A stretch of DNA of 64,000 bases, taken from assembly GCF_025698545.1 (NCBI RefSeq), contig NC_068571.1, forward strand, positions 50,377,733 through 50,441,732, in the 5' to 3' direction. Shown here one piece after another: positions 23,055 to 34,619 of the stretch. The DNA is from Gossypium raimondii. Lineage: Eukaryota; Streptophyta; Magnoliopsida; Malvales; Malvaceae. Each line of letters begins with the position of its first letter. Within the stretch, counting starts at the first letter, position 1. Made by a program: the position numbers and the translations under genes. The notes beneath the pieces are model-generated. The model saw nothing but the letters and a program-made list of their open reading frames with translations, made no database searches and was not told the origin of the DNA.

Positions 23055-25352
23055 TTAAAAAAAGAAGTGAGACGAAGAAGTTGCAGAAGAAAAAGAGCTA
23101 TAATGAAAATCAATTTGCAATCTCTGGTGAAGAGTGAAAGCAGAGACTCTGCCCTTTTTCTCTTCTTCCTCAAGCTCCTCAACTGCTATGGCCGCTAGGA
23201 ATCTTTTTATATATTCCCTGCAACATTCTTTCCCGCTACATATTGCCATCTCATCATCCTTCTTCTTCTTCTTCCCGTACATCAAACTTGAATCATCGAA
23301 CTTCAACATGTACGCCTGTTTGCACCCCTCGAATAGCCGCTCACCCAACGTATCGATGATGTAATATGCCTTCGATTCGACCTTCAACACGAAGAAATGA
23401 TCGTTCCAGCTGATGATATACACCCTCGGCTGACAATTGTTTGTTTCGCTGCTTTTTATTTCGTTCCATATCTCATCGAAAGACATTGCTCCTTTCAAGC
23501 ACTCGAATTTATCGGGGCTGAAAAACCCCGTGAATGATTTTTCATGGGAGACGGTGACGGGCCTGACATCGGCTTTTAGGACGGTCTCGAGATCGAAATG
23601 TTTATCGGGGAAGGCATTGGTGTAAGCTGTGTTGGAGCAGAGCTTACGCCATTCAGAGGAACCTTGTGTTATGAGGTTATCGAATTCAGGTCTCGTTGGC
23701 ATGGAGGCATGGTTTGAATGGAGCCAGTGAGCGATGACGGCGACCAGAGCGGTGCAGGCACTCTCCCCAGCGGCTCTTTCGCTTCGTTGGTCAAAGGAAG
23801 CAAAGAACACTTGAGCTTTCAGCCTTGCTGCTCCATTTCTGCTCACTAATTCTTTCACTTCCCACCAATATTCTCCCTTCTGCACAAGGTTGAAATGTTT
23901 GGCAGTGTGAATAATGAATACTAGACTCCTTAACACCTTAAATTAAAAAAATTCTATAATATAATATTGATATTTTAAAAAATTAATTAAAACATTTTAA
24001 ATTTTAAAAATAAATATAATTAACCTAAATAATAAAACTTCATGTATTCGTCTGCCGGTCAGATCGGTGCTCTGTTTTTTATTTTTTAATAATTTATTCG
24101 AATGGGACAAATCCACATTTTCGTTAATAAATAGATTTTCCTTGTTTAACATTGTATTTTGCGGTAAAAATAAAATAAAATTTGATCAGACAAGACAAAA
24201 CGAACCTGGGAGTCAACGACAGAACAGGTTTCAGGGTGCCGGTCAAAGTCAAAACCCAAGAGCTCTGTTTTCTTCGCGGACGTTCTAAAACTTAATCGTC
24301 TTTTCTTCCACGACAACATCCTTACCATGTAGTTCTGGGCCGGTCCCAACCGAGTTTCCAAATTTCGGGACGATTCCAACTCAGGTCCTAAACTCAGCTC
24401 GCCACTGCTGCTTTCACTCGTGGTGGTAGAGTCATCCCCATTCATACCATCCGAGTCAAATACCAGGGACTCATCAGAGTCAAAGGAATTCAGTTGATAG
24501 TTATTCTTTTTCTCCTTCCGGCGGGTTAACCTCTTCACCATCTTGAAGAACCCATCTTCCTTGTTTGACTCGACTGAGTTTTGGGCACCTCCTGTCGTGT
24601 CTCTCACCTCCGCAAAACTCACCAATATCTTAACAAAGAACAGAAATGAAATCTAGATAAAGTCAAGCGGAATTCACAAGAAAATGGTACTAAAATATAT
24701 ATATATTTGAAAAACAGAGAGAAGGCATTGCAGAATTAATTTGGGTAATTCTAAGGTGTCGAATTCGAATCTTGATAAACCGGTGGAACTTACGGAAAGA
24801 GTAGCTTCGATGACCACACCATTCACGTTCAACGTGATGGGAAGCTTTCTTTCAATCTCGGAACACTCCATTTCAGAAACCAGCTTTGCCAAATCCAAAG
24901 AAACTTTCCCCGCCACCGCCAGTTTACTTTTTTCTTCGCAATTCTTTCCCTATATTTATAAAAGAAATCAATACCAAAACGAAAGCCTTTCCCCAAAAAA
25001 AAACTGGGTTTTAGTAATTACTTACAAGCAAGACATCGAACAAAACATCCCAGGAACCGAAACCAAGATCTTTGGAAACTACTGGGAAATCACACAAGTT
25101 GTCAAATTCATCATCCTCCCATTCAATTGATTCCCCATTTCCTAAAATTTTCTCACTGCTGCGATTCCTTTTATGCCTTGAAGACGACGATATATGAAAC
25201 GAAACCAAACTAGACTTGGGTCCTCTCCACACCATTTCAATCAACACGATTTTCTTATCATCTTCTTCCTCATTTCTAGTTATCCCTTCAAGCTTCAATG
25301 GCTTCACTTTCACGTGCAATCTCTTTACTGGAGACCTCAGCCGCCACTTCAT
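23055..25352 (-). CDS. NT-type C2 (EEIG1/EHBP1) domain protein
   Basis: Four minus-strand exons, 25352-25026, 24949-24716, 24628-24206 and 23879-23055, join in phase 0 throughout and give 602 residues. Residues about 1-190 form the NT-C2 fold: MKWRLRSPVKRLHVKVKPLK, IVLIEMVWRGPKSSL, IEWEDDEFD and VAGKVSLDLAKLVSEMEC. A Ser/Asp-rich, acidic linker follows (about 205-290). Residues about 330-520 carry the family's conserved second region (EYWWEVKELVSRNGAARLK, FFASFDQRSERAAGESACTA). The end has the conserved HQRLQID motif. Relatives are Arabidopsis At2g25460 and At5g04860. Animal NT-C2 proteins link membranes to Rab or actin pathways. The role in plants is not established. An Asp/Glu-Lys tract near residues 545-560 is low complexity. 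Confidence 0.9.
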
Positions 25353-26129
25353 ATTTTTGATAAAAAGGATATGGAAATCGGTATTTTATGGAAAATTTTT
25401 AGACTCCTAATTTGGATCTTCAATTTGTAGAAGACATCGAAGCAAAGAGGGCGTGTTCTGGTTTTTATTGGTTACGTGGCGAGTTTTGATTGGGAGGATG
25501 AAAACACACTGTGGGAAACTGCCACGTCAAACGCGGACAGGAAATCCGACACGTGAGTTACGCGTAGGTTAAACTAAAGGAAAACATATCCGTAAACGTT
25601 TTTTATAATTTTATTATTTATTTTGTGTAGAGTAGACCAATTAAAATACGTGTGGATTTGTTGGTAATCTTTCAAGTCAAGTAACTCAAAACCAGTTCAA
25701 GGATATATCCTAGCTTCACCTCTAAATATAAACAAGGAAAGAGTGCGATCCACGTGTGATGTGCCAAAAACATTTGCTGTTTTCAATATCTCTGCCCATC
25801 ACGTGCTTTAATTTTGGTTATGGTGACCCGCTTTCCCGGTTCAACTTTTATGTTGGGATAAAACTTGCTTTTCACATTCGCTTAATATAATTTTTTTCTA
25901 TTTTATGTTTTTAAAAAAAAATTAATTTTCTCAAATTCAAATCCAATTAATTCTTTATAATTGGAATAATAAATTGGTGTAAGACAGTCTCACTATTCCA
26001 TAATTCTTATTTTCCCTTTAATTATATATAAATATTAAATACCAAAATTTAAACACTATATAATAAACATAAATATTTATTTAAACTCTAAACCCTAAAT
26101 AGTAATATTGCACAGATTAAATCCTAACC
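25353..26129. other. 5' flank of the NT-C2 gene
   Basis: Promoter side of the minus-strand gene, then AT-rich spacer. ACGTG cores occur at about 25551 (gacacgtgag), 25648 (tacgtgtg), 25752 (cacgtgtg) and 25800 (tcacgtgc). They resemble G-box/ABRE elements, but function is inference. Confidence 0.35.
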
Positions 26130-26139
26130 TTAATGCTAA

Positions 26140-26530
26140 ATTTAAATATATATATATATATAATGATTCATTTGTCTCTCTAATTTTATAAAAATTCATT
26201 TGAGCTCTCTATTTGTTTTTCCGTCTTTTTAATCTTTTAATTTGCGTTTTTTATCAAATCACCTAACAGTAAATAGAAAATCTAAGGTTTTTAATTTTAT
26301 TGACTTCATATACACATGCATTGTCACATGGGTGACTCGTCACTTTTAATTATTTTTTAATTTAAAATTTAGAAAATTATTTAAAATTATAAAAATATAT
26401 TTTTAATATTTTAAAAATTAATTAAATGTTGACGTGTCATTTATGTTGCAATCCATGTATATTAAATAGTGAGATAAAATAATTTTTTATAAAATTGGAG
26501 GGTTAAAAAATTATTATGCCTCTTAAAATA
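26140..26530. mobile_element. foldback MITE-like element, family with 48535-48895
   Basis: It contains inverted arms around 'catgggtgactcgtcac' / 'gttgacgtgtcatttatg', with a ttaattaaatg word on the right arm. It shares structure and wording with the element at 48535-48895. Non-coding and AT-rich. Confidence 0.45.
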
Positions 26531-26811
26531 GACCATGTCGAAAAATATTACAAAAATAAAAATAATATTAGAACTTTAAAAATCCAAAATTTTATGAAAA
26601 TTATAAGAAATTATAAAATGGTTAAATTATAAAATTTTATTTTTTTCAATATGATAAATTTAAGGATTAAATAAATAAATTACTAAATTAAATTCATCAT
26701 AATGAGTGTGTTGTTCTTTTCTTTTTTTCTTAATTTGCTTTAAAAGAGTTTTCTAATAAAAATTTATGTGCTTTTAGTTTGAAATTTAATCATCAATATG
26801 CTTAATTTTTT

Positions 26812-26955
26812 TAGGGTAAATTACCTAGTTGCTTACCCAATTTTTAGGGCGTTTTATTTTGGTCACTCGAAATTAAATTTTTGCAATTTAATCACCCAAC
26901 ATTTAGGACGTTTTTATTTTTGTCATCAAAATTAAATCCTAGCATTTTGTTCCAG
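26812..26955 (+). repeat. one-armed copy of the 'gtcacccaa' foldback family
   Basis: The wording 'agggtaaattacctagttg', 'gcgttttattttggtcact' and 'atcacccaacatttagg' matches the arms of the large foldback element at 30668-31350. Only one arm is present. Confidence 0.6.
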
Positions 26956-28055
26956 TGAAAATTGGGTAACTTCAATTGCTTTTTTTTTTCCTCTTTTACC
27001 CATATATTCTTCTTCAGGCTTTTCTGGTGTTTGGTTACCCTTCTTCTCCCCTTTCCCCTTCCCCTTGGGTTGCAAATCAGTGTTCTTGGATTTTCTGTGT
27101 TTCTCTTTTTTTCTAATTGAAATTTTCATTTTTTTCCTTATTTGGTTTTGCATTTTTTTTTTAATTCTGTGTTCTTGGATTGACAGGAGCAAAAGTTCTT
27201 GATCGGAAGTTCAATAATAAAAATGTCTTGCTTCATTTCCATTATTTATTGCTTGGTTAACATTCTGTAAGGCCTTTGTAATTATGCTTCAATATCGTGT
27301 TTCAGTTTTTTTTTTGTTGATTATTTTCTAATCTTGAGTTTCCCCTGTTCTGCATCAGATATGCATGTACTATGAGTCCATAATCCATATTATTTCAGTG
27401 ATAACATGGGGGGTGTACTGAGGACATTGTTATTTGATCCCTCTTTTTTCTTTTTTCTCTTATTTAAGGGACTTACATTTGTTATGCTCAGGTGTAAACC
27501 TTGATGGAATCTGTTTTCACTTTTCTTTCTCAGAGAGTTTTTACATAGCTTTATGGCTCTGTAATGATGGTCATTGAGTATATCCGTCCTGTGGATTTTG
27601 ATCTAGCATTCTCGTCTCCCAAAAATATTTTAAGTTTTACATTTTTCCTTTTATTTTCACTGGGCTTTGGGAGAGGTTGTTAAAACTTTTGCAAAACCAG
27701 TGAACTTTTGTGGTATCTACCAGATTGGTTCAATGCCATTTGCTTATTTTCTTGGCATATGGTGGAAGTCGTGACTCGTGAAAAGCATTAAAAAATAGCT
27801 CGTTTTAGTATGTATAACCTAAGTTGTCGGATTTTGGATCAGTTAATATCCAGAATCAAAGAATCACTGCAAACGTGATATATTGTTCTTATGGTTCCTT
27901 GCTATTCTGTAGAATCGGTGAGTTTATTTGCTATTCTGTAGAATCGGAGTTGTTCTTATGATCAATGTTGCAAACTTTTGCTTCTAAAGATGCTTACAGT
28001 GGGAATTTTTATTGTTAGACTCCTGTGACTTCTTTTATGACTCTTCAATAGTCTG

Positions 28056-29208
28056 ATCAATAAAGTCTTTGTTTTGAATGATTTTCTTTTGTTGCAAAGG
28101 ATGGTGCGTAGGATGAATTCAGTTTTATGCTGTATTTTAAAATGCTATGCTGTCTGTATGCTGATCTGCATTTTATTCTCTTGTGTTCTTTGTCTGGTGA
28201 TGTTCAAATTGTTAGGGAGCTTGTTACAAATTTGTTAACGGTTTTGTTTATTAATGTTTTCTCTGTTCATTGTCTTGGCTTTTCTAATCTATTCATCCTT
28301 ATTCTGCAGCATATTGAAGACTTGACTCAGGAAAAGTTTTCACTGCAACGAGCTCTTGAGGCCTCACGTACATTACCAGAATCTTTGGCTGCTGAAAATT
28401 CATCTTTGACTGATAGTTATAACCAACGGGTTTGTTTCCAAATATTAGATTAGCAGCATTACCGGCTGTCATGGTCATGATATGTTTTTTTTTATCAGTT
28501 CATCGTGCTTCTCCATTGCAGCACTTTCTGTCATTTCATTATCCTAATTTGTATTCTCAATCCTTCTTAAAAATCTCTTAATTATCTTACATTTACTTTT
28601 CTCCCCAGAGAAGCATTGTCAACCGGCTAAAATCTGACATGGAGAGCTTACAAGAAGAAATCAAGGCCCAACTGGTTAGTATTTACTATATTTAGGTACT
28701 GGTAGTCACTTCAAATTGTTAGAAATAATTGAATCTCATATAACTACATACCACTTTATGTCATATGGTTAATGCAATGGTGTTTGTATGGCATGTGTCA
28801 TGTGTGCACATATGCACATTGGTTTAGACTTGTTTGTGCTTAGATAAAGTTCTATCTAAAAATTGAGATACCTACTGCTGTCTATTGCATCTCTGGTGGT
28901 ACCCATTAACCAAAAAATGCAGTACAAGGAACCCTCTTGAGGTTGTCCATGTCTATGCCCTTTGATCTACACTTGAAGGGGCCTTAAGTAGTGCTATCCC
29001 AAAGTTATTAAATATTGGGTTTGTTTCGGTTTTATATTCAGGTTGGGCCTCTCAACCTATTGCCTATTGGTTTTAGGTTAGATGCTTAATAACTTTTTAT
29101 CTATAAAAATGATCCTAAGGCTGGAGCTTGTCCATTTTTCCTGGATTCAATCAATAAGTCTTTGTTTTGAATGGTTTTCTTTTGTTGCAAAGGATGGTGC
29201 ACAGGATG
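28056..29208 (+). repeat. pair of 60-bp direct repeats bracketing BLISTER exons
   Basis: The segments 28056-28115 and 29149-29208 are nearly identical (both contain 'tctttgttttgaatg', 'ttttcttttgttgcaaagga' and end in ggatg), 1093 bases apart. Sequences on the outer sides differ. They enclose the two BLISTER-like exons. Confidence 0.85.
28311..28674 (+). pseudogene. BLISTER-like gene fragment (two coiled-coil exons)
   Basis: Exon-like piece 1 (28311-28428) follows a TTCTGCAG acceptor and codes HIEDLTQEKFSLQRALEASR, then AAENSSLTDSYNQR, ending at a GT donor. Piece 2 (28610-28674) follows CCCCAG and codes SIVNRLKSDMESLQEEIK plus AQL before GTTAGT. These match the central coiled coil of Arabidopsis BLISTER (At3g23980), a partner of Polycomb protein CLF, as I recall it. 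The next exon of that gene is not found in the following 2 kb and nothing upstream encodes its N-terminus. It is therefore a gene fragment, possibly captured or left by a partial duplication. The splice sites look intact, so it could still be transcribed. Confidence 0.75.
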
Positions 29209-29600
29209 TTGTTGAACTTTGGCCTGCAATGCAATAGGAAACCAGCAGCAAACCAGCGTGCAGACCAGCATCCAAGCTGAACCAGATAAGCAGCAGCATT
29301 TTGTTTATTTTGTTCATTTGTAACTTGATTTAGTTGCAATGTAATTTATACTTAAAGTTAGTAGGAGTAGTTGTTGATTTATGTTTGATGTTATAGCTGG
29401 TATGTCAGCTACATTTTGTTTGTAATTCTATCTAGGCTTTAGTCATGTATCTTATACTTGACTCGTTCAAGCTTTTGATGGTTTTTGAACCATGAACAAT
29501 AAGAAATGAATCAGATATGTTGATGAAGAATTGAACATGTGGTTTCTATTGGATTTCTTCTGAAATTAAGAAATGAATCCTTTTTCATTCATCATTGCAT
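29208..29600 (+). mobile_element. LTR- or TRIM-like copia remnant
   Basis: The segment starts near 'tgttgttgaactttggcc', continues through a CAG-rich part (29235-29300) and an AT-rich part with 'gcaatgtaatttatactt', and ends near 'cattcatca'. The shape (about 390 bp, TG...CA) fits a small copia LTR. No target duplication is recognised. Confidence 0.35.
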
Positions 29601-30345
29601 TGCTTCATCTTTAGCTCAAATGTGAATCATTTTGCATTTTCTCTTCTGATGAATATTCCAATCTATTGGACAAATACACTAGTGTGATGTTGGAAACATG
29701 GATCTAGATTTGAATTGTATGCCTTGGGTTTCAATATAAATGAAGCAGAAATTATATATTTAAATTTGATTTATTATATAAATAGTAAGAATGAAATGAA
29801 AAGTATAAAAATATTTTGAAAATATGAATGTTACATTTTTAAAATATTTTATCCAATTCTGTTGAAATAATGTTTTGATTGATTGTAGGCTAAACAGGAT
29901 TTAACAATGCTAATGTTATAAAGTCATATTTTGACGTCTTTAATCTTATATTATAACTCCAATGTTAAACTAAATCAAACTTAAAGTTTAAGTTAATTTT
30001 ATCACCCCAATGTCTTATAATATTGTATTAGTAAAACATTTTAAAGGATTTGGTATGTAGGCAAAATTTCATACAAACATAAATAACGAAATTAGTTCAA
30101 TTGAGTAACACGTTAAACCTTCTTGTTAAACCGAAACATTCAAGAACTTATGTGCTAGGAATTAGTAAAACCCAGTAGCATATTTATGTAATTGTAATAA
30201 TTCATTTTATTTATTTATTATTGAAAATAAATATAATTGTAATAATTTTAATCATTTATTAATTTTATAATTGTTAAATAATTTTAAAAATTTATATTAT
30301 ATATCATTTTTAATCTAATGTCCTTAAAAGTCATTTTTTATTTTC
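29601..30345. other. AT-rich spacer
   Basis: No gene or recognised repeat family. Confidence 0.45.
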
Positions 30346-30522
30346 ACCTCACCGCTACAGCTGCGTTTGAATTCAAACACACACTCCACCGCTGTTTCTA
30401 ATCTCACTGCTACAGTACCCAATCTCACCGCTACAGTAACTAATCTCACCGCTACAGTAACTAATCTCACCGCCACCGCTGTTTTTAACCTCACCGGAGC
30501 TAAACACACCGCCCATCCAAAC
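30346..30522. mobile_element. truncated MITE with 21-bp tandem units
   Basis: It ends with 'accgcccatccaaac', the right terminus of the neighbouring MITE family. The segment 30399-30475 holds about 3.5 tandem 21-bp units of the form 'aatctcaccgctacagtaac'. The minus-strand repeat protein predicted across it is an artefact of this array. Confidence 0.65.
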
Positions 30523-30667
30523 TAAGGGTGGGTTTGGATCGACGATTGGGTGCGGTGCAGTTCGTTTAACTTACTTTTTGTCTCACGCTACAGTATCTAA
30601 TCTCACCGCCACCGCTATTTTTACACTAACCGCAGGTAAATGCACCGCCCATCCAAACTCACCCTAA
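30523..30667. mobile_element. MITE with terminal inverted repeats
   Basis: The left end 'taagggtgggtttggat' is the inverted copy of the right end 'atccaaactcaccctaa'. Length is about 145 bp. The interior 'ctacagtatctaatctcacc' is shared with 30346-30522 and with 49139-49346. The flanking ta/aa could be part of a short target duplication. Superfamily not determined. Confidence 0.75.
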
Positions 30668-31350
30668 GCCTTAGTCACCCAAAGTTTAGGGTGCTTTCAT
30701 TTTAGTCACCCAAGCGTTAAATCTCTAACGGAAGTTAACTGTACACACCAAATCATGTTTATACTTTCATTTTAGTCACCCAAATTTTAGGTCATTTTTA
30801 TTTTGGTCACCCAAAAAATATTTTTTTAAGTATTGATTGGGGTAAAAAAAAATCAATGATTAAAGTGAAAAAGCGATATAAATTAAAATAATAAACAAAA
30901 ATGGTCAAATTGTGCTTGTTTATCCCATTGATGAAAATTCTAAATTTGGGTTTTGAATTATAAAATTTTAAATATTAACATTCAAAAATATACTAACAAA
31001 TTGGGTGACATTACCAATGGGTAAAAAAAATTCAACAATTTATTTTGATATTTTGAAATTATTTTCATCAATGGGATAAACAAGTACAATTTGATAATTT
31101 TTTGTATTATTTTAGTTTCGACCTCTTTTTCACTTTAATCCTTGATTTTTTTTTACCCCAACCAATACTTAAAAAAGATATATTTTGGGTGACACAAAAT
31201 GAAAGTGACTTAAAAGTTGAGTGACCAAAATGAAAGTGCAAACATGACGTGGTGTGTACCGTTAACCTCCATTGGAGATTTTACGCTTGGGTGACTAAAA
31301 TGAAAGCGCCCCAAAAGTTAGGTGACCGACTAGGTAATTTACCCTGTTTA
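30668..31350. mobile_element. large foldback element (about 680 bp)
   Basis: The arms run inward from both ends over some 250-300 bp. Left 'gtgctttcattttagtcacc', 'aatcatgtttatactttcat' and 'tggggtaaaaaaaaatcaa' match the reverse complements of right 'gtgactaaaatgaaagcgcc', 'tgaaagtgcaaacatgacgt' and 'ttgatttttttttacccca'. Even the centre is paired (tgtttatcccattgatgaaa / tttcatcaatgggataaaca). The left tip is shorter than the right. It is non-coding. Confidence 0.85.
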
Positions 31351-33380
31351 AAAAAATTAAGACTTGAAAAAATTTATTTATTTAAATAGACTCAATTTTT
31401 TTAAAAAAAAAAAGTCAAATGGAATTAAGATGATAAATTGAATCACAAGTTTTGGCTTATTAATTTAGACGGTGTTCACCTTATTCAAGAATAGAGTTTG
31501 AATTATAATTGTACAAAAAAATCTGTTAACTTGACTAATTTAAACCCCTTTTTTTTACTCAAATCGATTGAATACTCACATTTATCTCTAACCGAACAAT
31601 TTAGAAATTGTTATACTACTATTGAAACTTTTCATTATATTTTGCTGGGATTGATATTTGGACATGATAACTCGAGAAGAATTCTATACGCCATCTCTAC
31701 GAATCTTAACATTAAGTATGACCCTAATTTTGTGTTGATTTTGATGGAGCAACAAACTCTAAATGCAGATAGTCTCATATAGTTATATTAAAAAAAATTG
31801 TGTATCTATTATGGTATATTTGAAGGCTTAAACAAGAAATTATTGTTTTGTTAACAAAATAGTTATAATATTTTATAGTGGAAGCAGATGGAAAAGATAC
31901 ATCATACAGGAGGGCAGATCTCCACACACTACTGATGACAGATATTCGATGTACCCAAATTTATGGATGCTTTCGGCTTACACCTCTGTTTTCAATGAAT
32001 GGGTTTCTTTGTGAGTTTTTGCTACCAAACATCCTTCAATGAATGGGTTTCATTGGATGTTTGCATGGTATAAGTGGAGAGGAGAGTTTATTCACCACCT
32101 TCCAAGATGCCTGCGCCTTTTCCACCAAGTACCAATAGTGTTGGAGATGTGTTTACTAATCTGGGAATCTGCAGTAGAAGAGATGAACCTCCTTGACTTG
32201 CCCCAACTGCTTTCACTTTGTCTGTACTAATTTTATCTTGTTTAATACCCAATAATAACTCACCTTTCCTTGGACTCGAGAGCTTTTCTGCTTCAGAAAG
32301 TTGTCTCTTTCTCATATTATTATTCTTTTTAGTCCAAATCCAGTGTTGTCATCTCCCACAATTAATTCAATAAATGTATTCATTATTCCATCTGCTGTTG
32401 TAAATAAAACTCCAGTTTTAAAAGTCACGCCATCATTTATAGTTTGTTTTAATTCAAGTCTTTTAAAACGTTTAATATATTTTTGTTCATATTTGATTTC
32501 GAGACGTTTGGTATACGCATAATCTATTTATGTTTTTGTTTAATTTATTCCATTGATTTTTTTTAACGAATTAATACATAAATGTTATGTTCATAAAATA
32601 ATTTTAAAAAACGAGAAAGATAAATTGACATTAATTATAATGTTGGAATGATCCAGAAACAAACTAAAGATGCGTCAACTTGACCAAATTAGCTAAAATT
32701 TTCATCATAGCCTCGCCATCGTCAAATCAACCTGACGATGAACACCGATCAATCAAGAAAAACTATAAAAAGCCTCAAGAGATCCACCACATTAGTAATG
32801 CACAAAAGTCAAGTTTCAGATGGCTTATCTTCTTATGATTTATCATGATGAAGCATTTCAATAACGATTCTTAATAAGTCTGGTACCACTCTTATATTGG
32901 CAAATCTTCCATATATATCAGAACATGACTAAAAGTTAAAAGTAAAAAAAAAAATCACATTTGCTTTTAGAGAAAACAAACTAAATAAAACAAAAATTAT
33001 GAAAATGTCAACAAAATAAAATCACAAAACTATGGATAAAACCACAATAGTGTGAACTGAAATTAAAAAAATTATGAAAAAAAAAAGTTGACAACTTACT
33101 CAAAAATTGACTCCATGATCAACGAAAAAAAATTTAATTTGAAAAAGTTGAACCCCAGAAGTTTTTCTATGATTGAAAAATATTCATTCAATGAAATTTT
33201 TTCTACACTTCAACTTGACCCACAATTGATTGATATAGAAAATATAGAGTACAATATATGTAAATTCATTATAAAGGCAAATCTATAGGCTAGGCACTAT
33301 TTCACATATCTGCATACGATGGCCCGTGACCAAGATATGCATGACAACCCAAGACATTTATATGAGTAAATTAGGTTTAC
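31351..33380. other. spacer with an unassigned non-AT-rich segment
   Basis: The frame 31498-31782 is AT-rich without motif and is not called. The segment 31890-32330 is richer in GC and could be a decayed gene piece (minus strand 32315-32088 reads RKRQLSEAEKLSSPRKGELL). It matches no family I know and has no splice structure. Nothing else seen. Confidence 0.4.
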
Positions 33381-33399
33381 TTAACTTATTAGTAATGAT

Positions 33400-33800
33400 C
33401 CAATTTTTGGAACATTTTGAAAAATCGATAATCTATTTGAAGTTTGGTAACCCAATGCCCACTCTATTAAGTTACAGGTAATATGTTTAATTTGAATTGT
33501 AAGAGATATAGATAATAGGGAGTTTAAATTTCCTTTGAACTTTATCTTGTTGGTAAGTTTGAATTTAAGTTGATGTAATTCAAATTGCACCGTTGACGCA
33601 TGGGGAATTCAACTATAAATAAAAGCCTCCCCAACCTTAATCTTATCATTTACCATTGAGTTATTCAATACATTGAGATCATTTGCTCAACTTTCTTCAG
33701 TGTTTTTAGTTTCTTGCTTGTTTTGCCTTACTAGCTTTTTAGCCTTAGAATTGTTTAAGATTCTCAACTTGATGAAAGCTAAGAGATTAGTGAAAGATGA
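33400..33800 (+). mobile_element. possible LTR remnant with TATA element
   Basis: The core 'aactataaataaaagcctc' at about 33611-33630 is followed by a CT-rich leader, as in the U3/R part of copia-type LTRs. Ends are unclear and no coding part follows. Confidence 0.3.
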
Positions 33801-34619
33801 TTAGAAGTCTTGATGGAAGATATGTTTTAGTTAACTTGAAGTTCCTAAATAATAGTTCTAAAGTTGGAATTAGATTCAAATAGGAGAGTTGTGAGATATG
33901 AAAATTTTGGAAATTAGGGTTCTAATTAAGGGAACTAAATGAAAAATATGCATTCATGTTTTGATTTCTTTTGGCTTTTATGCTTGAAATTTTTGAAAAC
34001 TGGTATGGTGATATATTCATATGAAATTGTATTATAGACTATGATATCATGTTAACAATGAAAAATGCCTTATTAAACGAGATTGGTCAGCATTGCGTGA
34101 AATAGAAAATAAGCTGAGGATATAAAGTTTGTTTACACAGTTCAGTTTTTTTGCGCCTATGGAGCCTAACTCAATGAGAAGTACCCATTATCTTCAAACT
34201 CTTACACAATGATCCTAAATCTATCACATACTCGTGACATTTTTCTTGCTTGATTCTTTAGATCAGAACCCTCACTACTAAATTCACCCCTGTGAATTCA
34301 ACAAGTAAAATCACAAAGAAAAATGTTTTATTAACAATATGCACTCACAATATATAGTTTGTCACTTGAACAAATTTAGTGCTCTCAATTTTAGGGTGAT
34401 CCAATCCTTCAAATATGTTTTCCCATGTGATATGATCTTCATTGATGGATTGGATATCATTCACATAATCAACACATCCGATAAACATGATTCAATAAAT
34501 TATCAGCAATACAAATATGGAAACTGAATTAAACAACTTTAGTGGTCAAGGCGTAGAAGCTCAATTGCCTTTTCGATATTTTTCAACAAAGTTATTAATT
34601 ATATTACTTAGACTTATAT
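33801..34619. other. spacer, nothing recognised
   Basis: AT-rich, no supported gene. Confidence 0.4.

Noticed and set aside
30324-30509. Apparent repeat protein on the minus strand (VAVRLVT units)
   Set aside because: It is the translation of the 21-bp tandem array in a MITE.
31498-31782. 94-codon plus-strand frame
   Set aside because: AT-rich composition, no motif, no splice sites or neighbours supporting a gene.
31890-32330. Possible gene fragment in GC-richer DNA
   Set aside because: Neither strand gives a known family or an exon structure; left as unassigned spacer.
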